NCBI GenBank assembly: GCA_051745065.1
Contig: JBNJDQ010000095.1
Location: 1 to 9,368, forward strand
Direction of reading: 5' to 3'
DNA: 9,368 nucleotides
DNA from: Chitinivibrio sp051745065
Lineage (GTDB): Bacteria; Fibrobacterota; Chitinivibrionia; Chitinivibrionales; Chitinivibrionaceae
The notes below the pieces were generated by a model. That model did no database searches and was not told the DNA's origin. It was given only the letters and a program-made list of their open reading frames with translations. The translations under genes were made by a program, and so were the position numbers. Position 1 is the first letter of the stretch, and every line of letters starts with the position of its first letter. Below, piece after piece: positions 1 to 6,661 of this stretch.

Positions 1-1
1 T

Positions 2-1093
2 CATGCCGAAAGCGACCAGCTTCTTGATACGGCAGACAGGCGCCCCGCCGAAGCGGCGCAGATCATACAGCAGCTGAGTAAGCTGGGAAATACTCCCTTC
101 CGCCTCAGAAACTGTGATCTCTCCGGGGTAGGCCGGAACCTCTTTATCCCCATGGGCCTTCTGAACAGACTCCGCCGGGATGCCCTCCGGCAGCTCGTAT
201 CTTCACCACCCGCACCGCCTGATCTGCCCCGCCCGGCATCCTATTCGCCACAGGAGAAGAAGCTTATCGTACTCCTGCGAAACCCCGATGAACTTGCAAA
301 GATTGCACCACAGAAGGATCTGCTCCTCTGCATGGAGCTGCCCCCTGCACAGATTGCAGAACAGTTTTCTCTGTTTGAGAATAGGCCTCATCTGATTCCC
401 TGGTTCCCGGCCATCCTGATCGGTCACCATTTTGATGCGGCCTGTACGCTTCTTGATCGCTGCAGATTTTCACTCATCATTACAGAAAACAGCGGTATTG
501 CTGAAGCTGCCCGCCAGAGAAATATTCCCTGGATTGCCGCAAGCACCCTCAATACCAGCAACAGCTACACCCTGCAGGCGCTTTCCGATGAAGGCGCCTG
601 CGGAGCCTTTCCGGCGGAAGAACTCTCCCCCGGGCAACAGCAGAGCCTGCTCCCGCCCCCCTCCATGGAGCTCTACCTGCCCCTGTGGACACCGATCCTT
701 CTCATGCGAAGCCGCCACTGCCTGGTACGTAACTGCACGGAGTGCGCAAAATCGGTCATGGATGCAACCTGCCTGCCCACCTGCCGCAAACAGGCCTCCA
801 TTACGGATGATCAGGGCAACCGTCTTCAGGTAGTAAAGGAACCGGGCTTTTACACGGCCCTCTATGCGCACCGCCCGCGGCTGAACCTTTCCGCCCTCAC
901 GGCTCCCGGTGCCGCAGGAATCTTCTGTGATCTGCGCCGTGATGATCAGGGCTTTCGCCCGGAAATGTCTCTTTCAAATACAATCGCCCTGCTTCGACGG
1001 GCCCTGCAGGGGAAATGCTCACCCGCAGAGGTAGAAGCAATCTTCCCCCCTTCTCAGCAAACAACCGCCGGATTTTCACCGGTCTCTCCCTGA
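2..1093 (+). CDS. U32 family peptidase-like protein (RlhA/YdcP-type), C-terminal part, 5' truncated by the window
   Basis: An open frame runs from base 2 to the TGA at 1091-1093 (363 residues), so the gene starts before the window; the ATG at 152 lies inside a conserved block and is not the start. Around residues 28-58 there is the pattern SKLGNTPF ... NLFIP-x-x-LN-x-LRRDAL, typical of the DUF3656 region that follows the catalytic barrel in long U32 proteins. Near bases 709-790 there is a cysteine-rich stretch (RHC, NCTEC, TCLPTC), which fits the cysteine-bearing tail of this family. Known members include E. coli RlhA (YdcP), needed for hydroxylation of 23S rRNA C2501; related U32 proteins hydroxylate tRNA, and others are annotated as collagenase-like proteases. 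An rRNA- or tRNA-modifying role is therefore more likely than proteolysis, but the catalytic U32 domain is not visible here. The next gene begins 50 bases downstream on the same strand. Confidence 0.85.
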   Translation, partial: HAESDQLLDTADRRPAEAAQIIQQLSKLGNTPFRLRNCDLSGVGRNLFIPMGLLNRLRRDALRQLVSSPPAPPDLPRPASYSPQEKKLIVLLRNPDELAKIAPQKDLLLCMELPPAQIAEQFSLFENRPHLIPWFPAILIGHHFDAACTLLDRCRFSLIITENSGIAEAARQRNIPWIAASTLNTSNSYTLQALSDEGACGAFPAEELSPGQQQSLLPPPSMELYLPLWTPILLMRSRHCLVRNCTECAKSVMDATCLPTCRKQASITDDQGNRLQVVKEPGFYTALYAHRPRLNLSALTAPGAAGIFCDLRRDDQGFRPEMSLSNTIALLRRALQGKCSPAEVEAIFPPSQQTTAGFSPVSP

Positions 1094-1143
1094 ATTCTCT
1101 TTTTTATGATAGAATGGGAAAGAGCAGAAACTCTGGAGGCACT

Positions 1144-2682
1144 GTGAAACATCTGATTCTGATTGTGGCAATTCTCTCTTTCGGCGTGCAGGGGCGTATT
1201 TTGACAGCAGCCCCGGATACGGGCTCCACGGGCCCGGATACCCTGACACTCTCCGAAGCACTGGACTCATGCGGCCCCGCTGACACCATTATTCTCAGTC
1301 CGGGAATCTACCAGAAGCGCATACTCCTGCCCCACTCCGGAAGGGCCGGGAACCCATTTCTTCTCGAGGGTACTGCAGGGGCAGCAATCGACGGCAGCGG
1401 GGTTTCCCTTTCAAACTGGAAGGACGCCCTTATTCAGGCCGACGGAAAAGAGCATATCGAAATACGGGGAATCACCGTAAAAAACAGTGAACGTGCCGGC
1501 ATCCGTCTCAACTCATGCCGCGGGGTGCGGGTTGTCTCCTGCACAACCTGGAACACCGTCAGTTCCGGTATCGGTGTATGGTACTCCTCCCGGGTGGACA
1601 TTGACAGTAATCGTGTGGAGCTGGCCTGTAATGACGGCGATCAGGAGTGCATCACCGTGGCCGAATGCGACACCTTCTCCATTGCCCACAACCATGTCCT
1701 CAACAGCGGGCCGGGCTCCGAGGGAGGCGAGGGGATTGATGCAAAACATTCACACCACGGCAGTGTGCGCAATAATTACGTGCACCATATTAACAGACTG
1801 GGAATCTACATTGATGCCTGGAACGCCCATGCCCACAGCATCACCGTGGCGGGCAACCGCATTCATGACTGCTCATCCTGGGGTATTGCCCTGGCCGCAG
1901 AAAACGGCGGGCTTCTGCAGAATATCGATGTCTTCAACAATATCTGCTACAACAACGATTACGTGGGGATCGGCGTCGAAGGAGACTCCGCATGGGGAGA
2001 AGACACCACCCACCGAATTCGGTCTATCCGTATCTACAATAATACCGCCGTGGCTAACGGAGATGACCTCTGGGGTCTTGGGTTCCACGCGTCTCTGACA
2101 CCGGATGTTGACAGTATCTTTGTCTACAACAATATCTTTTCGGAAAACACAACGTCCCAGATTGAAATAGAAGGGGATACTGCGGGGCGTGTACTGCAGA
2201 TCTCCCATAACAGTCTGCACGGCCCCCTCTACGGAGAAGGGCTCAACGCAGGTACGGAATACTTCACCGAAGATCCGCAATTTCTCAATCCGCAGGAACA
2301 CTCCTACGCACTGCAAACCACGTCACCCCTGAAAGACAGGGGCAGCACGGCCTTTTTTGCCGCCACGGACATCAGTGGTACGCGCCGCCCGCAGGGAGAT
2401 GCTCCCGACCCCGGGGCCTACGAAATCCGTGACGGAACGGGTATTTTAGCAGCACACAGGCAAAGCTCCTTCTATGAGCTTCACCGTCGGGGAAACAGGC
2501 TCGGTGTGAGCTCAGGGGGAAGAAACCCTCTCACCCTGCGGATCTATTCCACAACGGGGCGCCTCTTGAGGAAAGTATCTGCCCGGGGCGGATCTGCAGA
2601 ACTGCCCCTCCCTTCATTCAGCCCGGGAATCTACCTTCTGCAGGTCAACCGCTTGCCCGCACAGCGTTTTCTCATTCCATGA
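1144..2682 (+). CDS. Secreted right-handed beta-helix protein with T9SS-like C-terminal sorting domain
   Basis: This 512-residue protein begins at a GTG preceded by GGAGG (1135-1139) with a 4-base gap. Upstream in-frame starts at 1015 and 1114 lack a ribosome site, and the first lies inside the U32 gene. The GTG start yields a signal peptide: K2, H3, then a hydrophobic core (LILIVAILSFGV) and small residues at about 20-23. Residues ~50-390 show a parallel beta-helix pattern: repeated turns such as SVRNNYVHH, ITVAGNRIHD, IDVFNNICYNN and IRIYNNTAVAN, each with Asn/Gly-rich corners, as in pectate-lyase-like carbohydrate-active proteins. A PDPGAYE motif closes the helix, as is common in secreted beta-helix proteins. 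Residues ~440-512 (RIYSTTGRLL ... SPGIYLLQV) match the type A sorting domain that routes proteins through the type IX secretion system. A polysaccharide substrate is likely, but I see no catalytic set that defines a lyase family. A -10-like TATGAT lies at 1105-1110 with no good -35. Confidence 0.85.
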   Translation: MKHLILIVAILSFGVQGRILTAAPDTGSTGPDTLTLSEALDSCGPADTIILSPGIYQKRILLPHSGRAGNPFLLEGTAGAAIDGSGVSLSNWKDALIQADGKEHIEIRGITVKNSERAGIRLNSCRGVRVVSCTTWNTVSSGIGVWYSSRVDIDSNRVELACNDGDQECITVAECDTFSIAHNHVLNSGPGSEGGEGIDAKHSHHGSVRNNYVHHINRLGIYIDAWNAHAHSITVAGNRIHDCSSWGIALAAENGGLLQNIDVFNNICYNNDYVGIGVEGDSAWGEDTTHRIRSIRIYNNTAVANGDDLWGLGFHASLTPDVDSIFVYNNIFSENTTSQIEIEGDTAGRVLQISHNSLHGPLYGEGLNAGTEYFTEDPQFLNPQEHSYALQTTSPLKDRGSTAFFAATDISGTRRPQGDAPDPGAYEIRDGTGILAAHRQSSFYELHRRGNRLGVSSGGRNPLTLRIYSTTGRLLRKVSARGGSAELPLPSFSPGIYLLQVNRLPAQRFLIP

Positions 2683-2702
2683 GTTGCTGCGCGGCAGCGA
2701 AC
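2683..2702. terminator. Hairpin between convergent genes, possible weak bidirectional terminator
   Basis: In the 30 bases between the two convergent stop codons, GCTGC (2686-2690) pairs with GCAGC (2694-2698) around a GCG loop. GTT (2683-2685) can extend the stem with AAC (2700-2702) across one bulged G. There is no T-run on either side, so it lacks the usual intrinsic-terminator tail. Its position right after the beta-helix stop, facing the dehydrogenase stop, is the main reason to list it. Confidence 0.35.
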
Positions 2703-2712
2703 CGGCGCTCAA

Positions 2713-3711
2713 TCAGAGACGGGCAAGGAGTTCCTGCGTAAAGGCAGCCGTACCAAGCTCGCCCCCAAGATCTGCAGTACGTGTCTCGGGTCGTGCTGTC
2801 ACGGCCTTCACGGCCCGGCGTACCCGTTGCGCCTCCCGGGCAAGCCCCACATGATCCAGCAGGAGAGCTGCCGCAAGAATCAGAGCGGAAGGATTGGCCG
2901 TATCGGTACCGGCAATATCCGGGGCAGATCCGTGGACAGCTTCGAAGATTGCCGTATCATCACCGATGTTTGCTCCGGGGGCCATTCCGAGCCCTCCCAC
3001 AAGGCCTGCACAAAGATCCGAAATAATATCCCCGAAGAGATTTGTCGTCACCATAACGTCAAAGCGTGAAGGGTCTTTCACCAGATTCATGGCCGCCGCA
3101 TCGATAATCATCTCTGCATATTCAATATCCTCATACTCCTCTTTGACCCTCCGGCCGGAAGAGAGGAAAAGCCCCGATGTGGATTTCAGAATATTCGCCT
3201 TATGCAGCAGGGTCACCCGACGGCGTCCCATGCGGCGGGCCAGATCAAAGGCATACCGTACAATCGCCTCGGAACCGCTGCGGGTAATCACGGATTTCGC
3301 TTCAGCCCAGGAGCCGTCTTCCGCCGTAATCTGCCCTTCTCCCGAATACATGCCTTCCGTATTCTGGCGGATTGTTATGAGATCAATCCCTTCATAGCGG
3401 GAACCCGCACCGGGCCAGGTCTGTACGGGGCGCACGTTTGCATAGAGTTGAAAGATCTTACGCAGGGAAACGTTCACCGAGGTAAACCCTTTTCCCACGG
3501 GCGTTGTGATCGGCCCTTTGAGAGCAACCCCTGTCCGCCGAATCGAGGCAAGGGTCGATTCCGGAATAAGATCCCCCTGTTCATTCAGGGCTGTTTCGCC
3601 GGCCTGCTGACGATCAAAGGTAAGGCCGCAGTCGAGGGCGGAAAGCACCTGTACTGCCGCATCCATACTATCCGGTCCGATCCCGTCTCCGGGGATAATT
3701 GTAATTTCCAT
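2713..3711 (-). CDS. Isocitrate dehydrogenase, NAD-dependent type (isocitrate/isopropylmalate dehydrogenase family)
   Basis: A 332-residue enzyme of the metal-dependent beta-decarboxylating dehydrogenase family, the usual size of bacterial homodimeric NAD-IDH. It would convert isocitrate to 2-oxoglutarate and CO2 in the cytosol (TCA cycle, glutamate supply). Visible residues: N-terminal IPGDGIGP; substrate motif S78-x-N80-x3-R84 with R94 and R115, the isocitrate type rather than the Leu/Arg-rich isopropylmalate type; Y122 and K171 (in HKANILK) as acid/base residues; metal ligands D204, D228 and D232. In the cofactor loop HGSAPDIAG, D265, I266 and A272 stand where NADP enzymes carry Lys, Tyr and Val, so NAD is predicted. 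The ATG at 3709-3711 has an AGAAGGA ribosome site nine bases upstream (complement of 3721-3727). Homoisocitrate or isopropylmalate dehydrogenase is a less likely alternative. The gene stands alone, divergent from the PPOX gene; the TCA role is family knowledge rather than context. Confidence 0.88.
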   Translation of the reverse strand: MEITIIPGDGIGPDSMDAAVQVLSALDCGLTFDRQQAGETALNEQGDLIPESTLASIRRTGVALKGPITTPVGKGFTSVNVSLRKIFQLYANVRPVQTWPGAGSRYEGIDLITIRQNTEGMYSGEGQITAEDGSWAEAKSVITRSGSEAIVRYAFDLARRMGRRRVTLLHKANILKSTSGLFLSSGRRVKEEYEDIEYAEMIIDAAAMNLVKDPSRFDVMVTTNLFGDIISDLCAGLVGGLGMAPGANIGDDTAIFEAVHGSAPDIAGTDTANPSALILAAALLLDHVGLAREAQRVRRAVKAVTARPETRTADLGGELGTAAFTQELLARL

Positions 3712-3874
3712 AGATCTGTATCCTTCTCTGAATTCACCTGTCTGCTAATATACTACCATTTCTGCACAACAGCATTTTAAAAAAAGTATTATCCTTTCGC
3801 TGTGCATAAAAGAGTGCTGGACAGAAGCGGGAGAGATGCTATACTTGATACTTACTTTCAATCCGGGAGGAATC
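3712..3874. promoter_or_regulatory. Divergent intergenic region with an inverted repeat (candidate operator)
   Basis: This 163-base space separates the leftward dehydrogenase from the rightward PPOX-family gene and is clearly more A+T-rich than the flanking genes. TGCACA (3763-3768) and TGTGCA (3801-3806) form a perfect 6-base inverted repeat separated by 32 bases; the second arm ends 11 bases before the rightward -35. On the minus strand, a -10-like TATATT (complement of 3747-3752) lies about 35 bases before the dehydrogenase ATG, but I see no convincing -35 for it. The inverted repeat is short and could be chance. Confidence 0.35.
3818..3845 (+). promoter_or_regulatory. Sigma-70-type promoter for the PPOX/dikinase operon
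   Basis: A -35 hexamer TGGACA (3818-3823, five of six to TTGACA) and a -10 hexamer TATACT (3840-3845, five of six to TATAAT) are separated by 16 bases. Transcription would begin near 3852, giving a leader of about 23 bases before the GTG at 3875. This placement rules out the upstream ATG at 3836, which would lie before the transcript start. Confidence 0.6.
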
Positions 3875-4375
3875 GTGGAACACCGTGACGAACCCATGCT
3901 CAAAGAGGATCAGAACCGGGACAGTTATTTTACCAACACCGAAGATGATACCCAGGAACGTATTTCCCGGCTCATGGAGCAGCCCTTTATGGTTCTCTCC
4001 ACCCAGGGAAACACCCAGCCCTACGCATCGCTGCTGGCATTTCATGCGTCCCGGGATCTTACCCAGATCTGCTTCGCCACATCCCGCAGCACCCGTAAGT
4101 TCCGCCTTCTGGAGGACTGCTCGCGGGTGGCGGCCCTCGTGGACAACCGCCGGGACAGTTCCAAATCATTTACCGAACTGGAAGCAGTAACCGCCACCGG
4201 CACGGCATACATGCTCGAGGGCGATGAGCGGGCCGGCGCAGAAAAGCAGCTTATGGGGAACCATCCCTACATGGCGGATTTCATCCGATCCGAATCGACG
4301 GAACTCTTCTGCATTAAAGTCATTCGCTACTTTTACGTCACCCGTTTTCAGGAGGTGCGTATATGGATCCCCTAA
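3875..4375 (+). CDS. Pyridoxamine 5'-phosphate oxidase family (split-barrel flavin-binding) protein
   Basis: A 166-residue protein from the GTG at 3875, preceded by GGGAGG (3865-3870) with a 4-base gap. The longer in-frame ATG at 3836 overlaps the edge of the -10 box and has no ribosome site. The core reads QPYASLLAFHAS, then DLTQICFATSRSTRKFRLL, then VAALVDNR, the usual signature of small FMN-binding split-barrel proteins, in which the Ser/Thr-Arg-Lys strand contacts the flavin phosphate. The protein is shorter than true PdxH and I do not see its C-terminal substrate-binding tail, so it is probably not a vitamin B6 enzyme. Members of this fold bind FMN, F420 or haem and act as reductases, oxidases or flavin carriers, as soluble cytoplasmic dimers. 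Its last 13 bases overlap the start of the dikinase-like gene, so the two are probably made together. The substrate cannot be told from sequence. Confidence 0.82.
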   Translation: MEHRDEPMLKEDQNRDSYFTNTEDDTQERISRLMEQPFMVLSTQGNTQPYASLLAFHASRDLTQICFATSRSTRKFRLLEDCSRVAALVDNRRDSSKSFTELEAVTATGTAYMLEGDERAGAEKQLMGNHPYMADFIRSESTELFCIKVIRYFYVTRFQEVRIWIP

Positions 4376-6573
4376 GCTGTATTCTGCCCGAACAGGCATC
4401 GGCGGTCCCCGCAGACCGTATCGGCGGAAAAGCCCATGTTCTTGCACGCCTTCAAAATATGGGATACACCGTACCTCCGGCATTCTTCATTACCACTGCC
4501 GCGTACAGCCGCTTCATACGTACAAACAGAATAGACCAGCGTATTGCCTTTGAACTGGGGCGCAAACCCCTTGCGGATATGCGCTGGGAGGAGCTTTGGG
4601 ATGCAGCCCTGCGGATTCGCAGCTACTTCTCCCGGGGGATTCTGCCCGAGCCCCTGCTCAATGACCTGCGTCGGTACTACCATCATCTGGGCGGCGGCAA
4701 TGTCCTGCTTGCGGTTCGCTCCTCCGCTCCCGGCGAAGACGGAGGCAGTTACTCCTTTGCCGGACTCCATGAATCACGGATCAATATCGCCGGATTCCGC
4801 GATTTTATAGACGCCGTGCGCGATGTCTGGGCCTCCCTCTGGTCCGACGGAGCCCTCCTCTACCAAAAGGAAATGGGCCTTGATCCCCACAGCAGCACCA
4901 TGGGCATAGTCGTACAGGAAATGATTGAAGCGCCGGTGTCCGGTGTTGCCTTCAGCACAGATCCGACGGGAGCCCATCAGAACCGGGCCATCATCGAAGC
5001 GGTTGACGGCCTCTGTGCCAATCTCGTTGACGGCACGCGCCAGCCGCAGCGCTGGGACGTTTCCACCGCAGATGCCACTATTCAGCAGTTTACCCCAGAC
5101 GATGAAGCACCCCTCCTTACGGATTCCCAGGTCACCAATCTGATGGAAGTTATCCGTAATATCGAAACGGAATTCGGCTTTTCCGTGGATATGGAATGGA
5201 CCGGTACCGGCGATGGTCTGACCCTTCTGCAGGTGCGCCCCATAACCACGCGAACTCCACAGGACGGCCGATCCTGGTATCTTTCTCTTTCGCCGGGACG
5301 AAAACGCCTGAAAGAACTTGCAGAACGGGTATCACAGGAATTGATTCCCCGTCTGGCCCGGGAAGGGCAGGATCTGGCCGCACTGGATCTTTCAGCCCTG
5401 AGCAATGCAGAGCTGGCCGATGAGATCGACCGGCGTACGGACCTCCTTGCGTCCTGGCGCGATATCTACAAAAGCGATTTTATCCCCTTCGCCCACGGCG
5501 TACGCACCTTCGGACGTTACTATAACGATACGATGCACCCCGAAGATCCCTTTGAATTTGTGCAGCTGCTTCACGGCAAAGATATGATTTCTGCAAAACG
5601 CAATACCGCCATGACCGGCCTTGCCCGGCGTCTTGCGCATAATCCATCCCTGAAAGAGCGGCTCAAACGCCTGTTGCGCGATCAGAACCTGACCATGGAA
5701 ACAATCTGCCGCACTGCCCGGGAGAGCACCGCCGGAGAAGTCTTTGCCCATGAGATCGAAGAGTTTTCCCGCACCTATCTCAGTATTACCTACGATACCA
5801 CCCGCCTGAATTCCCGTCCGGATATTCTCCTGCATACCCTTCTGGAACTGTCTCAGAAGACGGATGTTACCGTGGAGGAAACAACACCTGCCGGCAATGA
5901 TTCGCGCATGAAAACCCTGGAAGAACGGTTTCTGGCCGCAGTGGCCCCCGACGAGCAACAGGAAGCCCGGGAAATACTTAAAACAGGCCGGCTCAGCTGG
6001 CAGCTTCGTGATGATGACAACATCCTTTTGGGACAGATTGAGGCGCAGCATCTGCATGCTCTTTCCGCAGCTGCACAGCGATTGCAGGAGTATATCACGC
6101 CGCAATCCTATGAACTGCACGAAGAACACGCCGCTCTTCTGAGTGATGCCCTTCGCTCTCCCCGTTCCCTTCACATACCCGCCCCGAAAGTAGAACCCCG
6201 TCTCCCTCAGCAGGGCCGGGCCACTCCCCGGCAGCTTGTGGGACAGCCCGCTTCCGTGGGCATTGTTTCAGGGCAGGTGCGCATAATCTCCACCGTGGAG
6301 GATCTCGGTCTCTTCAAAAGCGGTGAAATTCTTGTCTGTGATGCCATTCAGCCCAATATGACCCATATTGTTCCCCTGGCGGCAGCTGTTGTGGAACGGC
6401 GCGGCGGCATGCTGATTCACGGTGCCATCATTGCCCGGGAGCTGGGGATCCCCTGTGTCAGCGGCATTCCCGATGCAGCAAAGCTTCTTCATACGGGGGA
6501 TACGGTCACGGTCGACGGAAATCTCGGCATTGTAACGGTCGGCGGAACCGATTTTGATCTGGAGCTTACATAA
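4363..6573 (+). CDS. PEP synthase/PPDK-like dikinase lacking the PEP-binding barrel; acceptor unknown
   Basis: A 736-residue cytoplasmic protein starting at an ATG with a strong AGGAGGTG site (4350-4357), nested in the end of the PPOX-family gene. Residues ~10-306 form the ATP-grasp domain of pyruvate phosphate dikinase: IGGKA near the N-terminus, RSSAPGED (R119-D126), SYSFAGLHES, PVSGVAFSTDP, and LLQVRPITT closing it. Residues ~306-625 are mostly helical and contain HGVRTFGRYYND, with no domain I can name. Residues ~630-736 are the swivelling phosphohistidine domain: GQPASVGIVSGQV, QPNMTHIVPLAAAVVE, then GGMLIHGAIIAREL with the phosphorylated His at 686. The protein ends about 50 residues after that His, so the PEP/pyruvate TIM barrel of PEP synthase is absent. 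The order ATP-grasp, middle domain, His domain matches rifampin phosphotransferase. Expected chemistry: the beta-phosphate of ATP goes to His686 and then to an acceptor, releasing AMP and Pi. Automatic names such as 'PEP synthase' would probably mislead. Confidence 0.85.
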   Translation: MDPLSCILPEQASAVPADRIGGKAHVLARLQNMGYTVPPAFFITTAAYSRFIRTNRIDQRIAFELGRKPLADMRWEELWDAALRIRSYFSRGILPEPLLNDLRRYYHHLGGGNVLLAVRSSAPGEDGGSYSFAGLHESRINIAGFRDFIDAVRDVWASLWSDGALLYQKEMGLDPHSSTMGIVVQEMIEAPVSGVAFSTDPTGAHQNRAIIEAVDGLCANLVDGTRQPQRWDVSTADATIQQFTPDDEAPLLTDSQVTNLMEVIRNIETEFGFSVDMEWTGTGDGLTLLQVRPITTRTPQDGRSWYLSLSPGRKRLKELAERVSQELIPRLAREGQDLAALDLSALSNAELADEIDRRTDLLASWRDIYKSDFIPFAHGVRTFGRYYNDTMHPEDPFEFVQLLHGKDMISAKRNTAMTGLARRLAHNPSLKERLKRLLRDQNLTMETICRTARESTAGEVFAHEIEEFSRTYLSITYDTTRLNSRPDILLHTLLELSQKTDVTVEETTPAGNDSRMKTLEERFLAAVAPDEQQEAREILKTGRLSWQLRDDDNILLGQIEAQHLHALSAAAQRLQEYITPQSYELHEEHAALLSDALRSPRSLHIPAPKVEPRLPQQGRATPRQLVGQPASVGIVSGQVRIISTVEDLGLFKSGEILVCDAIQPNMTHIVPLAAAVVERRGGMLIHGAIIARELGIPCVSGIPDAAKLLHTGDTVTVDGNLGIVTVGGTDFDLELT

Positions 6574-6598
6574 GGATCAAACAAAACTAACAGAAAAG

Positions 6599-6616
6599 AC
6601 GTCCCCGCCGGGGCGT
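6599..6616 (+). other. G+C-rich hairpin in the gap before the HD-CHAD gene
   Basis: CCCC (6603-6606) pairs with GGGG (6610-6613) around a GCC loop, and ACG (6599-6601) with CGT (6614-6616) across a bulged T. It lies 25 bases after the dikinase stop and has no T-run behind it. It might lower read-through into the next gene or protect the upstream message end. A -10-like TATACT follows at 6625-6630, but without a recognisable -35. Confidence 0.3.
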
Positions 6617-6661
6617 ATAAGAGATATACTTCTGTACGGATTCAACAGCAGGGGAAGTCAG

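Noticed and set aside
1015..1143. Longer N-terminus for the beta-helix gene (start at 1015 or 1114)
   Set aside because: It would overlap the U32 gene or lack a ribosome site, and it would place about 10-43 residues, with many Arg and Asn, before the signal peptide.
2894..3780. Plus-strand open frames opposite the dehydrogenase
   Set aside because: The minus strand carries the full conserved dehydrogenase motifs; the plus frames have no recognisable content.
5392..6174. A 260-codon open frame on the minus strand
   Set aside because: It lies wholly inside the dikinase gene, whose motifs are clear in the plus frame; the frame is a shadow of G+C-rich codon use.
6554..6661. TTG start at 6554 for the HD-CHAD protein
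   Set aside because: No ribosome site precedes it, the extra 36 residues resemble nothing in HD domains, and the TTG at 6662 has AGGGGA at good spacing.
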